Assembly: GCF_000422745.1 (NCBI RefSeq)
Contig: NZ_AUGQ01000017.1
Span: forward strand, 1 to 51,545
Reading direction: 5' to 3'
Source: Microbacterium gubbeenense DSM 15944
GTDB lineage: Bacteria; Actinomycetota; Actinomycetes; Actinomycetales; Microbacteriaceae
Length of the DNA: 51,545 nt
Position numbers and translations under genes: made by a program. Positions 7,276 through 16,018 of the stretch are shown here, in pieces (the first letter of the stretch is position 1; every line of letters starts with the position of its first letter). The notes below the pieces were generated by a model. That model was not told the origin of the DNA. It made no database searches and saw nothing but the letters and a program-made list of their open reading frames with translations.

Positions 7276-9423
7276 ATGAGCACGATGCTCGCGTCACCGG
7301 GGTCGACGATCGTGAGGTTCCGGAAGTCGATCGTCGTCGTGTGGGGGATTCTCGCGGTGCTGGGCATCGCGGTGGGCGGCGGAGTGTTCGGCAGCACCAC
7401 CTCGGTGCCCGACGCGCCCGCCGGCAGCGAGTCGCTCCGCCTGGACGAGCGACTGCACGACCTCGCTCCTGAAGGCGAGACGGTCATTGCCGTGATCTCG
7501 AGAGCCGATTTCTTCGATCCGGGCATTCGCGAATCAGCGACGGAGGCGATGCACCGTCTTCGTGCGCAATCGGGCGTCGTCGACGTCTTCGACGCGTACA
7601 CCGCCGGCGGCATCGTCAGCGACGACGGCCGCAGCTCGCTCGTCGTCGTCGAACTGGATCCGGCGCTCGACTCGGATGCGGCGCTCGCCGCCGCGGAGTC
7701 GGTTTCCGAGGTTCTCACCGCAATCCCGGCGCCCGAGGTATTCGTCGGCGGCGAGGTGCTCGGCGAGCGGGCCTTCGGCGACCGCGCCATGCGCGACGCC
7801 GGTATCGGCGAGGGCGTAGCGATCGTCGTCCTCCTCGTGCTGCTCACGGTCGTCCTCGGGCGGTTCCGGGTCGGCGCCGTGCCGGTCGTCGTGGCGCTCG
7901 TCGTCGTCGCAGTGTCGCTGCTGGCGCTCCGCGCCCTCGCGGCGATCGTGCCCGTCAACGATTTCGCCATCAATATCGTGACGATCCTCGGGCTCGGCAT
8001 CGCGGTCGACTGCACGCTGCTCGTGATCTACCGCTTCCGCGACGAGCGCGCCGACGCGCCGTTCGCGGCGCCGGAGGTGCTCATATCGCGGACGTTCTTC
8101 GGTGCGGGCCGCGCGATCGTGTTCTCCGGACTGGTCATGTGCGTCTCGCTGCTGGGCATGCTGCTGCTCGGCGACCCCCTGCTCACCGGCATGGCGGCGG
8201 GAGGGCTCGCGGCCGTCGCGGTGGCGGTGCTCGCGGGGGTCACCCTCGCGCCCGCGCTGGTCGCCATGCTCGGCGACCGGATCCCTGCACGCGGCGAGCC
8301 GACGTGGGCGCGCCCGTGGGCGGGGCGCGCCCGCCGCTCCGACCGCCCGTCGTTCGTCCGGCGCACGGTCGGGCTCGCTCAGCGCCGGCCCGTCACCGTC
8401 GCCGTCGCGTCCGTCGCGCTGCTCGCCTTCCTCGCTGTGCCGCTGTTCGGGCTCACCCTCGGCGGATCCGACGTGCGTTCGCTGCCCTCGGACAGCCCGG
8501 AGCGCCGCGCGCAGGAGCTCGCCACGAGCGAGTTCAGCGGCGTCTCCTTCGACGCCATCACGGTGTTGGCGGAGGGCCGGGAGGACGACGAGCGCGTGCG
8601 CGACTACATGCGACAGATCGCTGATCTCGACGGCGTCACCGACACGAGCATGTACGCGGAGGATCTTCCGCCCGAGGTGACGGTCATCGACTTCGAGCCG
8701 GTGGGCGAGGCGACCGGCGAGCGAGCTCAGGAGCTGGTGCGCGAGATCCGTGCTCTCGACGCCGACTTCGAGGTGCTCGTCGGCGGGCCGGCAGCGGAGA
8801 CCGTCGACACGATCGACGAGCTCTCCACGCGACTGCCGATCGCGATCGGCATGATCGCGATCGCCACGTTCGGGCTGCTGTTCGCCCTCACGCGGTCGCT
8901 CATCGTGCCGCTGAAGGCGCTGCTGCTGAACGCCGCCGTGATCGCGGCGACCCTCGGCGCGATCACGGCCCTCTTCGGGTGGGGCTGGGGCGAGAAGCTG
9001 CTCGGCTTCGAGTCGTGGGGCGGCCTCGACGTGACGACCCCGCTCATGATCGGAATGCTCTCATTCGGCCTGGCGATGGACTACGAGGTGTTTCTCGTCA
9101 GCCGCATCCACGAGCAATGGCGAAAGAGGGATCCGGGGGAGAGCGCTGCGCTCGCGAACCGGCGCGCGGTCATGGAGGGCCTCGTTCGTTCCGCGCCGGT
9201 CGTGGTCACGGCTGCGGTGTCGATCGGCATCGTGTTCGCTGGCTTCTCGCTCAGCGCGCTGCAGTCGATGAAGGAGGCGGGGATCGGGCTGCTGCTGGCC
9301 ATCGTCATCGACGTGACGATCGTTCGCCTGCTCCTGCTGCCGGCGACGATGACGTTGCTGGGGCGCGCCAACTGGTGGCCCGGGACTCGTCGCGAACGAG
9401 TCCCGGGGCGCCAGATCAGCTGA
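7276..9423 (+). CDS. MMPL-family RND-type transporter
   Basis: This 715-residue inner-membrane protein has the two-fold MMPL layout: TM1, a periplasmic loop (~50-160), a TM2-6 block with [19 protein letters not shown] (~235), then TM7, a second loop and a TM8-12 block with [20 protein letters not shown] (~600). The second repeat keeps the proton-relay style Asp-Tyr pair; the first has Asp-Cys. Members export lipids, siderophores or drugs, or contribute to envelope assembly, using the proton gradient. The ATG at 7276 follows AGAAAGGATT. The gene converges on the catalase, and the two 3' ends overlap by eight bases (9416-9423). The substrate cannot be read from sequence. Confidence 0.88.
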   Translation: MSTMLASPGSTIVRFRKSIVVVWGILAVLGIAVGGGVFGSTTSVPDAPAGSESLRLDERLHDLAPEGETVIAVISRADFFDPGIRESATEAMHRLRAQSGVVDVFDAYTAGGIVSDDGRSSLVVVELDPALDSDAALAAAESVSEVLTAIPAPEVFVGGEVLGERAFGDRAMRDAGIGEGVAIVVLLVLLTVVLGRFRVGAVPVVVALVVVAVSLLALRALAAIVPVNDFAINIVTILGLGIAVDCTLLVIYRFRDERADAPFAAPEVLISRTFFGAGRAIVFSGLVMCVSLLGMLLLGDPLLTGMAAGGLAAVAVAVLAGVTLAPALVAMLGDRIPARGEPTWARPWAGRARRSDRPSFVRRTVGLAQRRPVTVAVASVALLAFLAVPLFGLTLGGSDVRSLPSDSPERRAQELATSEFSGVSFDAITVLAEGREDDERVRDYMRQIADLDGVTDTSMYAEDLPPEVTVIDFEPVGEATGERAQELVREIRALDADFEVLVGGPAAETVDTIDELSTRLPIAIGMIAIATFGLLFALTRSLIVPLKALLLNAAVIAATLGAITALFGWGWGEKLLGFESWGGLDVTTPLMIGMLSFGLAMDYEVFLVSRIHEQWRKRDPGESAALANRRAVMEGLVRSAPVVVTAAVSIGIVFAGFSLSALQSMKEAGIGLLLAIVIDVTIVRLLLLPATMTLLGRANWWPGTRRERVPGRQIS

Positions 9424-10939
9424 TTCTGCCCTCGGAGTTCTCGTCCGCGTCGTTGCCCATGCCCGGAGCGGCCGCACCGGACGCGTTCGCCCTCACCGCG
9501 TCCTCGATCCGCTGACCAATGGTCTCGTCGACGTTCTTCCAGTACTGGAATGCATTCGACAGGACGGGCTCCTTCACGCCGTCCAGCGCACCCGCGACGG
9601 TCGTGACGAACTCGTCGCGCTGGGCATTGCTGAACACCTCGCGCACGAGCGTGCCGGGCTGTCCGAAGTCGTCGTCGTCCTCGTGCAGGTCGTACGCATG
9701 CCGGGTGAGTGCGCCGTCAGCCTCCCAGCCGTTCTCGACCGGACCCTCCTCGTCCGACCATGAGTCGCCGAACGAGTTCGGGGCGTACACGGAACGCGCA
9801 CCAGTGTGCTCGTGCCACATGTTGCCCTCGAAGTTGTAGGAGTGCACCTCGTTCGTGGGCCGGTTCACCGGCAGCTGCTGGAAGTTGGTGCCGATGCGGT
9901 AGCGCTGGGCGTCCTGATACGAGAACGTCCGACCGAGCAGCATCTTGTCCGGGGAGTTCCCTGTACCGGGAACCATGTTGGCCGGCGAGAAGGCGGCCTG
10001 CTCGATCTGAGCGAAGAAGTTCTCGGGGTTGCGGTTCAAGGTCATGGTGCCGACCTTGATGCGGGGATAGTCCTTCTTCGACCAGATCTTCGTCAGGTCG
10101 AAGGGATTGAACCGATAGCTCTTGGCCTCTTCGTACGGCATGATCTGGAAATACAGATCCCATGACGGATAGTCGCCCTGCTCGACGGACTCATAAAGGT
10201 CCTGACGGTGATACTCGGCGTTGGCGCCGGCCAATCGCTCCGCCTCGGCGTTGCTGAGGTGCTCCACGCCCTGGTTGCTCATGAAGTGCCACTTGACCCA
10301 GAAGCGCTCGCCTTCAGCGTTGACCAGCGAGTAGGTGTGGGAGCTGTAACCGTTCATGTGCCGCCACGTCTTGGGGAGGCCGCGCTGACCCATGAGGTAG
10401 GTGACCTGGTGGGCCGACTCGGGGTTGTTCGTCCAGAAGTCCCACTGCATGGTGCCGTCGCGCAGGCCGTTGTTCGGCAAGCGCTTCTGCGAGCGGATGA
10501 AATGGGCGAACTTCATCGGATCGCGGACGAAGAAGACCGGGGTGTTGTTCCCGACCATGTCGAAGTTTCCCTCTTCGGTGTAGAACTTCAAGGCGAAGCC
10601 CCGCACATCACGCCAGGTGTCCGGGGAGCCCAACTCACCGGCGACGGTGGAGAAGCGTGCGAGCATCTCGGTCGACGCGCCTGGTTGCAGGAAACCGGCC
10701 TTGGTGAACCTCGAGACATCCTCGGTGACCTCGAACGTGCCGAACGCACCGGCACCCTTCGCGTGCGGACGGCGTTCCGGAACGTTCATCCGGTTGAAGT
10801 GCTGCATGGTCTCGATCAAATGATGATCGTGCAGCACGATCGGCCCGTTGTTGCCTACGGTCAGCGAATTCCGATCGCTGACGGCCGGGATGCCGGCCTG
10901 CGTGGTGGAACCAGTGGCGTTCGGGGTCTTCTTCTCCAT
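9416..10939 (-). CDS. katA: Monofunctional haem catalase
   Basis: This 507-residue cytoplasmic enzyme dismutates hydrogen peroxide. The segments are typical of a clade 3 small-subunit catalase: [20 protein letters not shown] with the distal histidine, [47 protein letters not shown] with the catalytic asparagine, and [15 protein letters not shown] supplying the proximal tyrosine and arginine. The length is normal. The ATG at 10939 is preceded by AAGGAGAA on the minus strand; the frame extends a little further upstream without support. It is divergent from mgtE. The gene symbol is a generic choice for this family. Confidence 0.93.
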   Translation of the reverse strand: MEKKTPNATGSTTQAGIPAVSDRNSLTVGNNGPIVLHDHHLIETMQHFNRMNVPERRPHAKGAGAFGTFEVTEDVSRFTKAGFLQPGASTEMLARFSTVAGELGSPDTWRDVRGFALKFYTEEGNFDMVGNNTPVFFVRDPMKFAHFIRSQKRLPNNGLRDGTMQWDFWTNNPESAHQVTYLMGQRGLPKTWRHMNGYSSHTYSLVNAEGERFWVKWHFMSNQGVEHLSNAEAERLAGANAEYHRQDLYESVEQGDYPSWDLYFQIMPYEEAKSYRFNPFDLTKIWSKKDYPRIKVGTMTLNRNPENFFAQIEQAAFSPANMVPGTGNSPDKMLLGRTFSYQDAQRYRIGTNFQQLPVNRPTNEVHSYNFEGNMWHEHTGARSVYAPNSFGDSWSDEEGPVENGWEADGALTRHAYDLHEDDDDFGQPGTLVREVFSNAQRDEFVTTVAGALDGVKEPVLSNAFQYWKNVDETIGQRIEDAVRANASGAAAPGMGNDADENSEGRIS

Positions 10940-11395
10940 GTCATTCTCCTTCGTTGACGAATTGCATCGATGGCCGTTCAGGTGCGCACATCGCCATCCT
11001 CGCACTCAAGGGTGGTTCGCGGGCGGTCTCTGCGATTCCGTTCGGGTTTGACGCCCGTCACGTGCGCTGACTACGCTCGAGTCGGCTGACCCGCCCGCGG
11101 ATCCTCGAAGGATCGCGGTCGCGCGGGGCGGGCCGGACAGGGGAGCGAGGTGAGTGTCTGATGACTGGCGATAGTCATAGTTCGGGCACCGCGCGTGTTC
11201 CGCTCCCCGTCGCTCTTCTTCACTGAGCGGTCGGAGTGGAACCGTGCGGACGTCCGTTGCACGAACACTTTCTCTGCATGCGCACGCCGCGAGTTCCCGC
11301 GGGTAGCGATCTTTCGCCACAGGGATCGCGCCCGCCGAATGCCTCACGCGAGCGGCCGCGGGCGACGCATGCCTCACACGAGAGCGAGCCTCCTT
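10940..11395. promoter_or_regulatory. Catalase/mgtE divergent region with possible structured leader
   Basis: No gene is evident in these 456 bases. In the mgtE direction, GGGGAGCG (11140-11147) can pair with CGCTCCCC (11201-11208). Inside that stem lies a second hairpin, ATGACT (11161-11166) with AGTCAT (11173-11178). Immediately after the first arm comes AGGTGAG, which resembles a conserved M-box segment. The rest of the M-box consensus was not recognised. Magnesium transporter genes often have regulatory leaders, so a structured RNA is possible but unproven. No tRNA-like fold was seen. Confidence 0.4.
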
Positions 11396-12754
11396 ATGAC
11401 CGAAGAGCAGACCCACACGCCGACGGCGGTGATCAACACGATCACGCAGTCCGTGAACGATAACGACCTGACGAAACTCGCGGCGGCGGCGGGCAAACTG
11501 ACCACGCGGCAACTGGTCTCGACGCTCGAACGGTTGAGCGCGCGTCAGCGCGCCGTGGCCTACCGGCTGTTGCCGAAGCAGCGTGCGCTCGAGGTGTTCG
11601 ACGCGCTGCAGCCGGCGCTGCAGGGCGAACTGGTCGAGGCGCTGCAGGATGCCGAAGTCGCCGCGCTGTTCGCGGAGCTGAACCCGGATGACCGCGTGTG
11701 GCTGATGGACGAGCTGCCCGCAACCGTGGCGCAGCGCCTGCTGCGCGGCCTGCCCGAGCGCGATCGTCAGCTGACGGCCGAGGTGCTCGGATACCCGCAG
11801 GATTCGATCGGACGCCGAGCGAGCCCCGAGGTGGTCGCTACACACCCTGAGCTGACCGCGGCGGAGACCCTGCGGCGGCTGCGGTTGCGCGTCGATGACG
11901 CTGAGACTGTGTACACCTTGCCCGTCGTCGACCACGAGCGGCGCGTCGTCGGCGTCGTGAGCCTTCGCGACCTCATCGGCGCAGAGGACGACGTGCTGAT
12001 CGAGTCGCTGATGCAGGAGGCGCATACGGCGGTCGCGACGGAGGATGCCGAGATCGCCGCTCGTCGTTGCACCGATCTGGAACTGCTGGCGCTGCCCGTG
12101 GTAGACAGCGAATCACGCCTGGTGGGTATCCTCACAATCGACGATGCGGTGCGGATCCTGCAGCACGAGGAGAGCGAGGACGTCGCCCGACAGGGTGGCG
12201 TGGAGCCCCTGAATCGTCCGTACCTGGCGACCCCCGTGCTGACGCTCGTGCGCTCCCGAGTGGTGTGGCTGCTCGTCCTCGCGCTCGGTGCGACGCTGAC
12301 TGTCCAGGTTCTCTCGGTGTTCGAGGCGACACTCGCGCAGTTGACCGTGCTGGCGCTGTTCGTGCCGCTGCTGATCGGCACCGGCGGCAACACGGGCAAC
12401 CAAGCGGCGACCACCGTCACTCGCGCGCTCGCGCTCGACGACGTGCGTCCACGCGACGTCGTGAAGGTGCTCACCCGCGAAATGCGCGTGGGTGCCCTGC
12501 TCGGGCTCATGTTGGGAACGCTCGGGTTCGCCATCACGAGCGTGATCTATGAGATGAACGTCGGCCTCGTCATCGGCCTCACCCTGCTCGCAGTATGCAC
12601 AGTGGCGGCCACGGTCGGCGGCATCATGCCGATCCTCGCGCGGGCAATCCACGTGGATCCGGCCGTGTTCTCGAACCCATTCATCTCGACATTCGTAGAC
12701 GCCACGGGGCTCGTCATTTACTTCCTCATCGCTCGCGCGGTACTCGGGATCTAG
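11396..12754 (+). CDS. mgtE: Magnesium transporter MgtE
   Basis: This 452-residue protein has an N-terminal MgtE_N superhelical domain (~20-130), two CBS domains (~135-260; VYTLPVVDHERRVVGVVSLRDL and LLALPVVDSESRLVGILTIDDA), a plug helix, then five membrane helices (~285-450). The pore signature PLLIGTGGNTGNQAATTV lies near residue 330. It is a gated Mg2+ channel in which CBS and N domains sense internal magnesium. The ATG at 11396 was chosen because the protein then starts directly before the N domain; the upstream frame is not homologous-looking. Its TAG stop falls inside the CTAG target duplicated by the adjacent IS element, so the coding region appears intact despite the insertion. Confidence 0.92.
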   Translation: MTEEQTHTPTAVINTITQSVNDNDLTKLAAAAGKLTTRQLVSTLERLSARQRAVAYRLLPKQRALEVFDALQPALQGELVEALQDAEVAALFAELNPDDRVWLMDELPATVAQRLLRGLPERDRQLTAEVLGYPQDSIGRRASPEVVATHPELTAAETLRRLRLRVDDAETVYTLPVVDHERRVVGVVSLRDLIGAEDDVLIESLMQEAHTAVATEDAEIAARRCTDLELLALPVVDSESRLVGILTIDDAVRILQHEESEDVARQGGVEPLNRPYLATPVLTLVRSRVVWLLVLALGATLTVQVLSVFEATLAQLTVLALFVPLLIGTGGNTGNQAATTVTRALALDDVRPRDVVKVLTREMRVGALLGLMLGTLGFAITSVIYEMNVGLVIGLTLLAVCTVAATVGGIMPILARAIHVDPAVFSNPFISTFVDATGLVIYFLIARAVLGI

Positions 12755-12770
12755 GGCTTGTCTGACAAAG
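12755..12770 (+). repeat. Left inverted end of the IS element
   Basis: GGCTTGTCTGACAAAG, preceded by the CTAG target copy at 12751-12754. It differs from the right end at one base (T versus G at position 4). Confidence 0.85.
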
Positions 12771-12793
12771 GCTGCTGATGCCAGGATTGGCGG

Positions 12794-13447
12794 GTGACTT
12801 CTTCGCAGCCTTCGATGGCCTCTCAGCGGGGCAAGGGATCGGCCGTCCGGACGAGCGGTTCTCATCGCGGTTGGTGGGTCATCGTCGCGGCTGTCGTCGG
12901 GTGGTTCGCTCTCTGGTCTCTCACGCCCGGCCTGCTGAGCAATGGCGTCGGCCATCTCCTCACGGATGATTTGGCGGCGTCGGTGGGCATCGAGACGTTG
13001 CTCGCGGCGGTGCTGGCTGTGATGTTGGTGCTGACGCATCAGCGCTTCAACCGAGTGTTGTTCGCGCCGTCGTGGTCGGTCTGGCTCTATGCGTTGCCGC
13101 TCATTCTCGCGATCGCGTTGCCTCTCCACTACGACCTGGTTCTCCCAGTGTTCCTCTACATGGTGTGGATGACCGTGTCGGTGTTCTGGCAGGACTATCT
13201 GACGTTCGGGTTGCTCCAGAGCTACCTGGGTAGGCGGCTCCCGACGTGGGGTGTCGTTGCATCGACCGCGGTAATCTTCTGGCTGGGGCACGCTCTGTTC
13301 ATCCCCGAGCGCTTCGGCCTCGCCAACTGGGTTCCGAGCCTCGCGATCCTCGGGTTGGGGCTCGCGTTGGCCTCGCTACGATCCTGGTTGAAGACGTTGC
13401 ATCTGATTCTCGCGTTGCATCTATCGTTCTACTTCCTTTTCGCCTGA
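12794..13447 (+). CDS. Passenger membrane protein, possibly CPBP/CAAX-protease-like
   Basis: This is a 217-residue protein with about six or seven hydrophobic helices and a short basic N-terminus. Two places resemble CPBP (CAAX protease and bacteriocin-processing) motifs: WQDYLTFGLLQSYLGRR near residue 135, in the position of the usual EExxxR motif but lacking the glutamate pair, and VIFWLGHALF near residue 160, matching the FxxxH motif. It may therefore be a divergent or inactive member. The gene lies wholly inside the IS ends, and its stop overlaps the transposase 3' end by 19 bases in convergent orientation. The start at 12794 is tentative; no strong ribosome binding site is visible. Immunity, protein processing or no host function are all possible. 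Confidence 0.6.
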   Translation: MTSSQPSMASQRGKGSAVRTSGSHRGWWVIVAAVVGWFALWSLTPGLLSNGVGHLLTDDLAASVGIETLLAAVLAVMLVLTHQRFNRVLFAPSWSVWLYALPLILAIALPLHYDLVLPVFLYMVWMTVSVFWQDYLTFGLLQSYLGRRLPTWGVVASTAVIFWLGHALFIPERFGLANWVPSLAILGLGLALASLRSWLKTLHLILALHLSFYFLFA

Positions 13448-13995
13448 CCTCTCGTGGCCGCGTTGCTGATTTCTCGAATCCAAGCAATCACGACGTTCAG
13501 GACGACTGCGGCGCGGTAGATCACGGCGTGCTTGTCGTAGCGTGTCGCGAGTCCTCGCCACTGCTTGATCCGGCAGTAGCCACGCTCGATGACATTCCTG
13601 TTCTTGTAGTCGGCGGCGTCGAGTCCGACCGGGCGGCCACCGCGTGACCCGCGTCGCTTGCGATGTCCCTTCTGATCGTCGGGTTCGGGGATCACTGCCT
13701 TGATCCCGCGGGAACGCAGATGCCCTCGGATCGCGCGAGACGAGTACGCCTTGTCGGCTCGCACCGCGTCGGGCCGAGTTCGGGGCCGGCCGGTGTCACG
13801 CCCGACTCGCAGCTGCGCCATCAGCGGCAGGAACATCGGCGAGTCGCCCGCCTGCCCCGGCGTGATCAGCGTGACCAGGGGGAGCCCGTTGCCATCGACG
13901 AGCTGATGGATCTTCGTCGACAAGCCGCCTCGGGAGCGGCCGATGCCGTGATCAGGCGGCTCGAGCGTCAGATCCTTGTAATTCGACCCAGCCCC
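13429..13995 (-). CDS. IS5-family transposase, C-terminal part (orfB)
   Basis: This is the catalytic C-terminal part of the DDE transposase, in the +1 frame relative to orfA. It contains HGIGRSRGGLSTKIH and LPLVTLITPGQAGDSP, then VRADKAYSSRAIRGHLRSRG with a DDE-type aspartate, and the terminal NVIERGYCRIKQWRGLATRYDK, carrying the glutamate of the Y-(2)-R-(3)-E-(6)-K signature. The coordinates start at the presumed shift site; the same frame is open up to 14229, but there it is antisense-quality sequence. Translation of an active enzyme requires frameshifting from orfA at the G-run (plus-strand C-run 13992-13996). Confidence 0.85.
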   Translation of the reverse strand, partial: GAGSNYKDLTLEPPDHGIGRSRGGLSTKIHQLVDGNGLPLVTLITPGQAGDSPMFLPLMAQLRVGRDTGRPRTRPDAVRADKAYSSRAIRGHLRSRGIKAVIPEPDDQKGHRKRRGSRGGRPVGLDAADYKNRNVIERGYCRIKQWRGLATRYDKHAVIYRAAVVLNVVIAWIREISNAATRGQAKRK

Positions 13996-14347
13996 CTGTG
14001 AGCCGGGTCGTGTTCGTCGCGTGCTGATGCGCACGGGCGATCGTGGAGTCCACGGACAGTGACCAGTCGACCATCCCCGCCGCGTCGGCCGCCGCAGTGA
14101 TCTTCGCCGCCACTCGATCCCACGTTCCATCAAACGCCATCCGGCGATGCCAAGTCCACACCGTCTGCCACGGACCGAACACCTCCGGCAGATCACGCCA
14201 CGCGATCCCTGTCCGGTACCGGTAGACAATGCCCTCGACCATCGTGCGGGCGTCAGAAAACTTCCGCCCCGGCCGACCCGTAGGACGAGGCAGCATCCCC
14301 TCGATCAACGACCACTGAGCATCCGAAAGCACCTGAAACCGCGACAC
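13952..14347 (-). CDS. IS5-family transposase, N-terminal part (orfA)
   Basis: This 131-residue frame begins MSRFQVLSDAQWSLIEGMLP, the usual start of IS427-like transposases. It continues through the DUF4096-type helix-turn-helix region (GRKFSDARTMVEGIVYRYRTGIAWRDLP) to SVDSTIARAHQHA, containing the first catalytic aspartate. The frame then runs out of homology after TNTTRLTG, at a run of five G residues on the coding strand. Homology resumes in the +1 frame in orfB. Programmed frameshifting at such runs is common in this IS group, so the break need not mean inactivation. Confidence 0.85.
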   Translation of the reverse strand: MSRFQVLSDAQWSLIEGMLPRPTGRPGRKFSDARTMVEGIVYRYRTGIAWRDLPEVFGPWQTVWTWHRRMAFDGTWDRVAAKITAAADAAGMVDWSLSVDSTIARAHQHATNTTRLTGGWVELQGSDARAA

Positions 14348-14377
14348 CCATCGAGACTCTCAACCGCAGCCCCCAAT

Positions 14378-14393
14378 CTTTGTCAGACACGCC
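14378..14393 (-). repeat. Right inverted end of the IS element
   Basis: On the plus strand CTTTGTCAGACACGCC, followed by the second CTAG copy (14394-14397). The reverse complement matches the left end at 15 of 16 bases. The transposase start codon lies 31 bases inside this end. Confidence 0.85.
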
Positions 14394-14482
14394 CTAGGTG
14401 CTGCCGGAGCCGCCACCTGGGATCCGAGAGCGGGCGCGGTAGCGTGTGCTCAGGAACGTAGGCGGCACCTGTGGGGGAGAAG

Positions 14483-14971
14483 ATGGCGCTCGTCGATCGA
14501 GTCGATATACCTGTGCGCGGCGTCAGCGCCGCAATCACACGCCGCGTACTCTTCGCGGGCGGCGTCGCGACACTGGGGCTCGCGCTCGCTGGGTGTGGCA
14601 TCCTCGGTGCCGGTGAGCGCAGTGATCCGGAGGCCGTGCAGCGTGCGCTGCAGGGCGCTGTCGAGGCACTGCCCGAGTACGCCGACGGCACCGTCCAGTA
14701 CGTGGACGGCATCAGCTCCGGGACAACGATCTCCGGGGTCCTCCGCGTGAAGTCGACTTCGCGCGAGGAATCGGAACGGGCGCTGACACGCATCCATGAG
14801 GCGCTCATCCGTACGTATCTCACGCAGCCGAGCGTGCGGAAGGCGTTCGTACGGATGACCGTATCGCCGCACGACGATGCATCCGGGACCGTTGACTCTG
14901 CCGATGTCGCCCCGCCCGAAGAGGGCGCGAACACGACCACCGACGACCTCGCTGCGCAGTTCGGGTTGTAA
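14483..14971 (+). CDS. Small lipoprotein of unknown function
   Basis: This 162-residue protein has a signal peptide containing TRR before the hydrophobic core and a lipobox LALAGC with the lipidated cysteine near residue 38. It should be anchored to the outer face of the membrane. The mature part is acidic and has no domain I can name; residues ~45-135 look alpha/beta (DPEAVQRALQGAVEALPEY, then EESERALTRIHEALIRTYL). The ATG at 14483 is preceded by GGGGGAGAAG; a GTG twelve bases upstream is the alternative. It is the first gene after the IS and precedes an aldo/keto reductase by 44 bases. Confidence 0.75.
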   Translation: MALVDRVDIPVRGVSAAITRRVLFAGGVATLGLALAGCGILGAGERSDPEAVQRALQGAVEALPEYADGTVQYVDGISSGTTISGVLRVKSTSREESERALTRIHEALIRTYLTQPSVRKAFVRMTVSPHDDASGTVDSADVAPPEEGANTTTDDLAAQFGL

Positions 14972-15015
14972 GGCGCAGAGCCGGCCGACCTACTTGTGTG
15001 CGAGAGGATGGCCCC

Positions 15016-15852
15016 ATGACTCTTGACATCCCACAGATCACCCTCAACGACTCCCACGCGTTCTACGAGGTGGGCTTCGGCACATACGGTTTGACCGAAG
15101 AGGAGGGGACAGCGTCGATCCGGGCCGCCATCGACGGCGGATACCGCGTCGTCGACACGGCCGTGAACTACGGCAACGAGCGGGAAGTCGGCGAGGCAGT
15201 GCGTGCGAGCGGGGTCGATCCGGACGAGGTCATCGTCACCTCGAAGATCCCCGGGCGCGCTCACGGGTACGACGAGGCGATCGCGTCGACGCGCGAGTCG
15301 CTGCGCACTCTCGGACTCGACCGGATTGGCCTGCACCTGATCCACTGGCCGAACCCGTCTGTCGACAAGTACGTCGACACGTTCCGCGGTCTGATCGCAC
15401 TGCGCGAAGACGGCGCCGTGCGCTCGGTCGGCGTCTCGAACTTCACGATCCCGATGCTCGAGCGCCTCATCGCCGAGACGGGCGTCGCGCCCGCCGTCAA
15501 CCAAGTCGAGATGCACCCCTACTTCCCGCAGGCCGAGCTGCGCGCATTCCATCAGGAGCATGGGATCCGCACCGAGAGTTGGAGCCCGCTCGCTCGGCGC
15601 AGCGAGATGCTCGCCGAACCGCTGATCCCCGAACTTGCCGCGAAGTATGAGGTCACGCCGACCCAGCTCGTCGTGCGCTGGCACGTGCAGCTCGGCTCGA
15701 CCCCGATCCCGAAATCGGCGAGCCCCGAGCGTCAGCACGAGAACGCGGATGTGTTCGGATTCGAGCTCTCGGCCGAAGATGTCGACCGCATCTCCGCTCT
15801 CGAACGGGGCCGGCTCTGGGACGGCGACCCCGACACGCACGAAGAGATGTAA
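15016..15852 (+). CDS. Aldo/keto reductase
   Basis: This 278-residue NADPH-dependent oxidoreductase is a TIM barrel. The catalytic tetrad is visible: Asp in RVVDTAVNYGNE (with the Tyr six residues on), Lys in VIVTSKIPG, and His in LHLIHWPNP. The cofactor region reads TPIPKSASPERQHENADVFGFELS near the C-terminus, and the family signature VGVSNFTIPMLERL is intact. It resembles the DkgA/2,5-diketo-gluconate reductase branch of AKR family 5. The ATG at 15016 follows GAGAGGAT. Substrate is unknown; small aldehydes or sugar-derived ketones are typical. Confidence 0.9.
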   Translation: MTLDIPQITLNDSHAFYEVGFGTYGLTEEEGTASIRAAIDGGYRVVDTAVNYGNEREVGEAVRASGVDPDEVIVTSKIPGRAHGYDEAIASTRESLRTLGLDRIGLHLIHWPNPSVDKYVDTFRGLIALREDGAVRSVGVSNFTIPMLERLIAETGVAPAVNQVEMHPYFPQAELRAFHQEHGIRTESWSPLARRSEMLAEPLIPELAAKYEVTPTQLVVRWHVQLGSTPIPKSASPERQHENADVFGFELSAEDVDRISALERGRLWDGDPDTHEEM

Positions 15853-16018
15853 CCGCCCCCGCTCGGTCACGGATCTATCACGATCCGTGACTCGCCGTGC
15901 CGTCTTGTTGGACACCATCGGTTCGTGGGGATTGACTGACACCGCAGATCGTCATTGACGATCGAGTCCCGGTCGCGGCTATGCGGTCGGGACTCCGGCG
16001 ACGAAGGCGGAGAACATC
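15853..16018. promoter_or_regulatory. Promoter region of the glucose-type importer with two palindromes
   Basis: GATCGTC (15947-15953) and GACGATC (15957-15963) form a tight inverted repeat with a 3-base centre, typical of a LacI- or ROK-type operator. It is followed at once by GAGTCCCG (15964-15971) paired with CGGGACTC (15988-15995), which could fold in the leader. GAAGGCGGAG just before 16019 is the ribosome binding site. No regulator gene adjoins the operon on this side, so control is probably from elsewhere. Confidence 0.5.

Larger units (their letters stand above)
12755..14393. mobile_element. IS5-family (IS427-like) element carrying a passenger gene
   Basis: The element is 1639 bases long, bounded by inverted ends that match at 15 of 16 positions (12755-12770 and 14378-14393) and flanked by a CTAG duplication (12751-12754 and 14394-14397). 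It carries a two-frame transposase on the minus strand and, on the plus strand, a membrane-protein gene between the left end and the transposase 3' end. Ordinary members of this group are roughly 0.8-1 kb with only the transposase, so the extra 0.65 kb is a passenger. The left CTAG contains the mgtE stop codon. Confidence 0.85.

Noticed and set aside
11140..11208. A canonical M-box magnesium riboswitch
   Set aside because: Only the AGGTGAG-like piece is visible; the other conserved M-box segments were not found, so only a generic structured leader is proposed.
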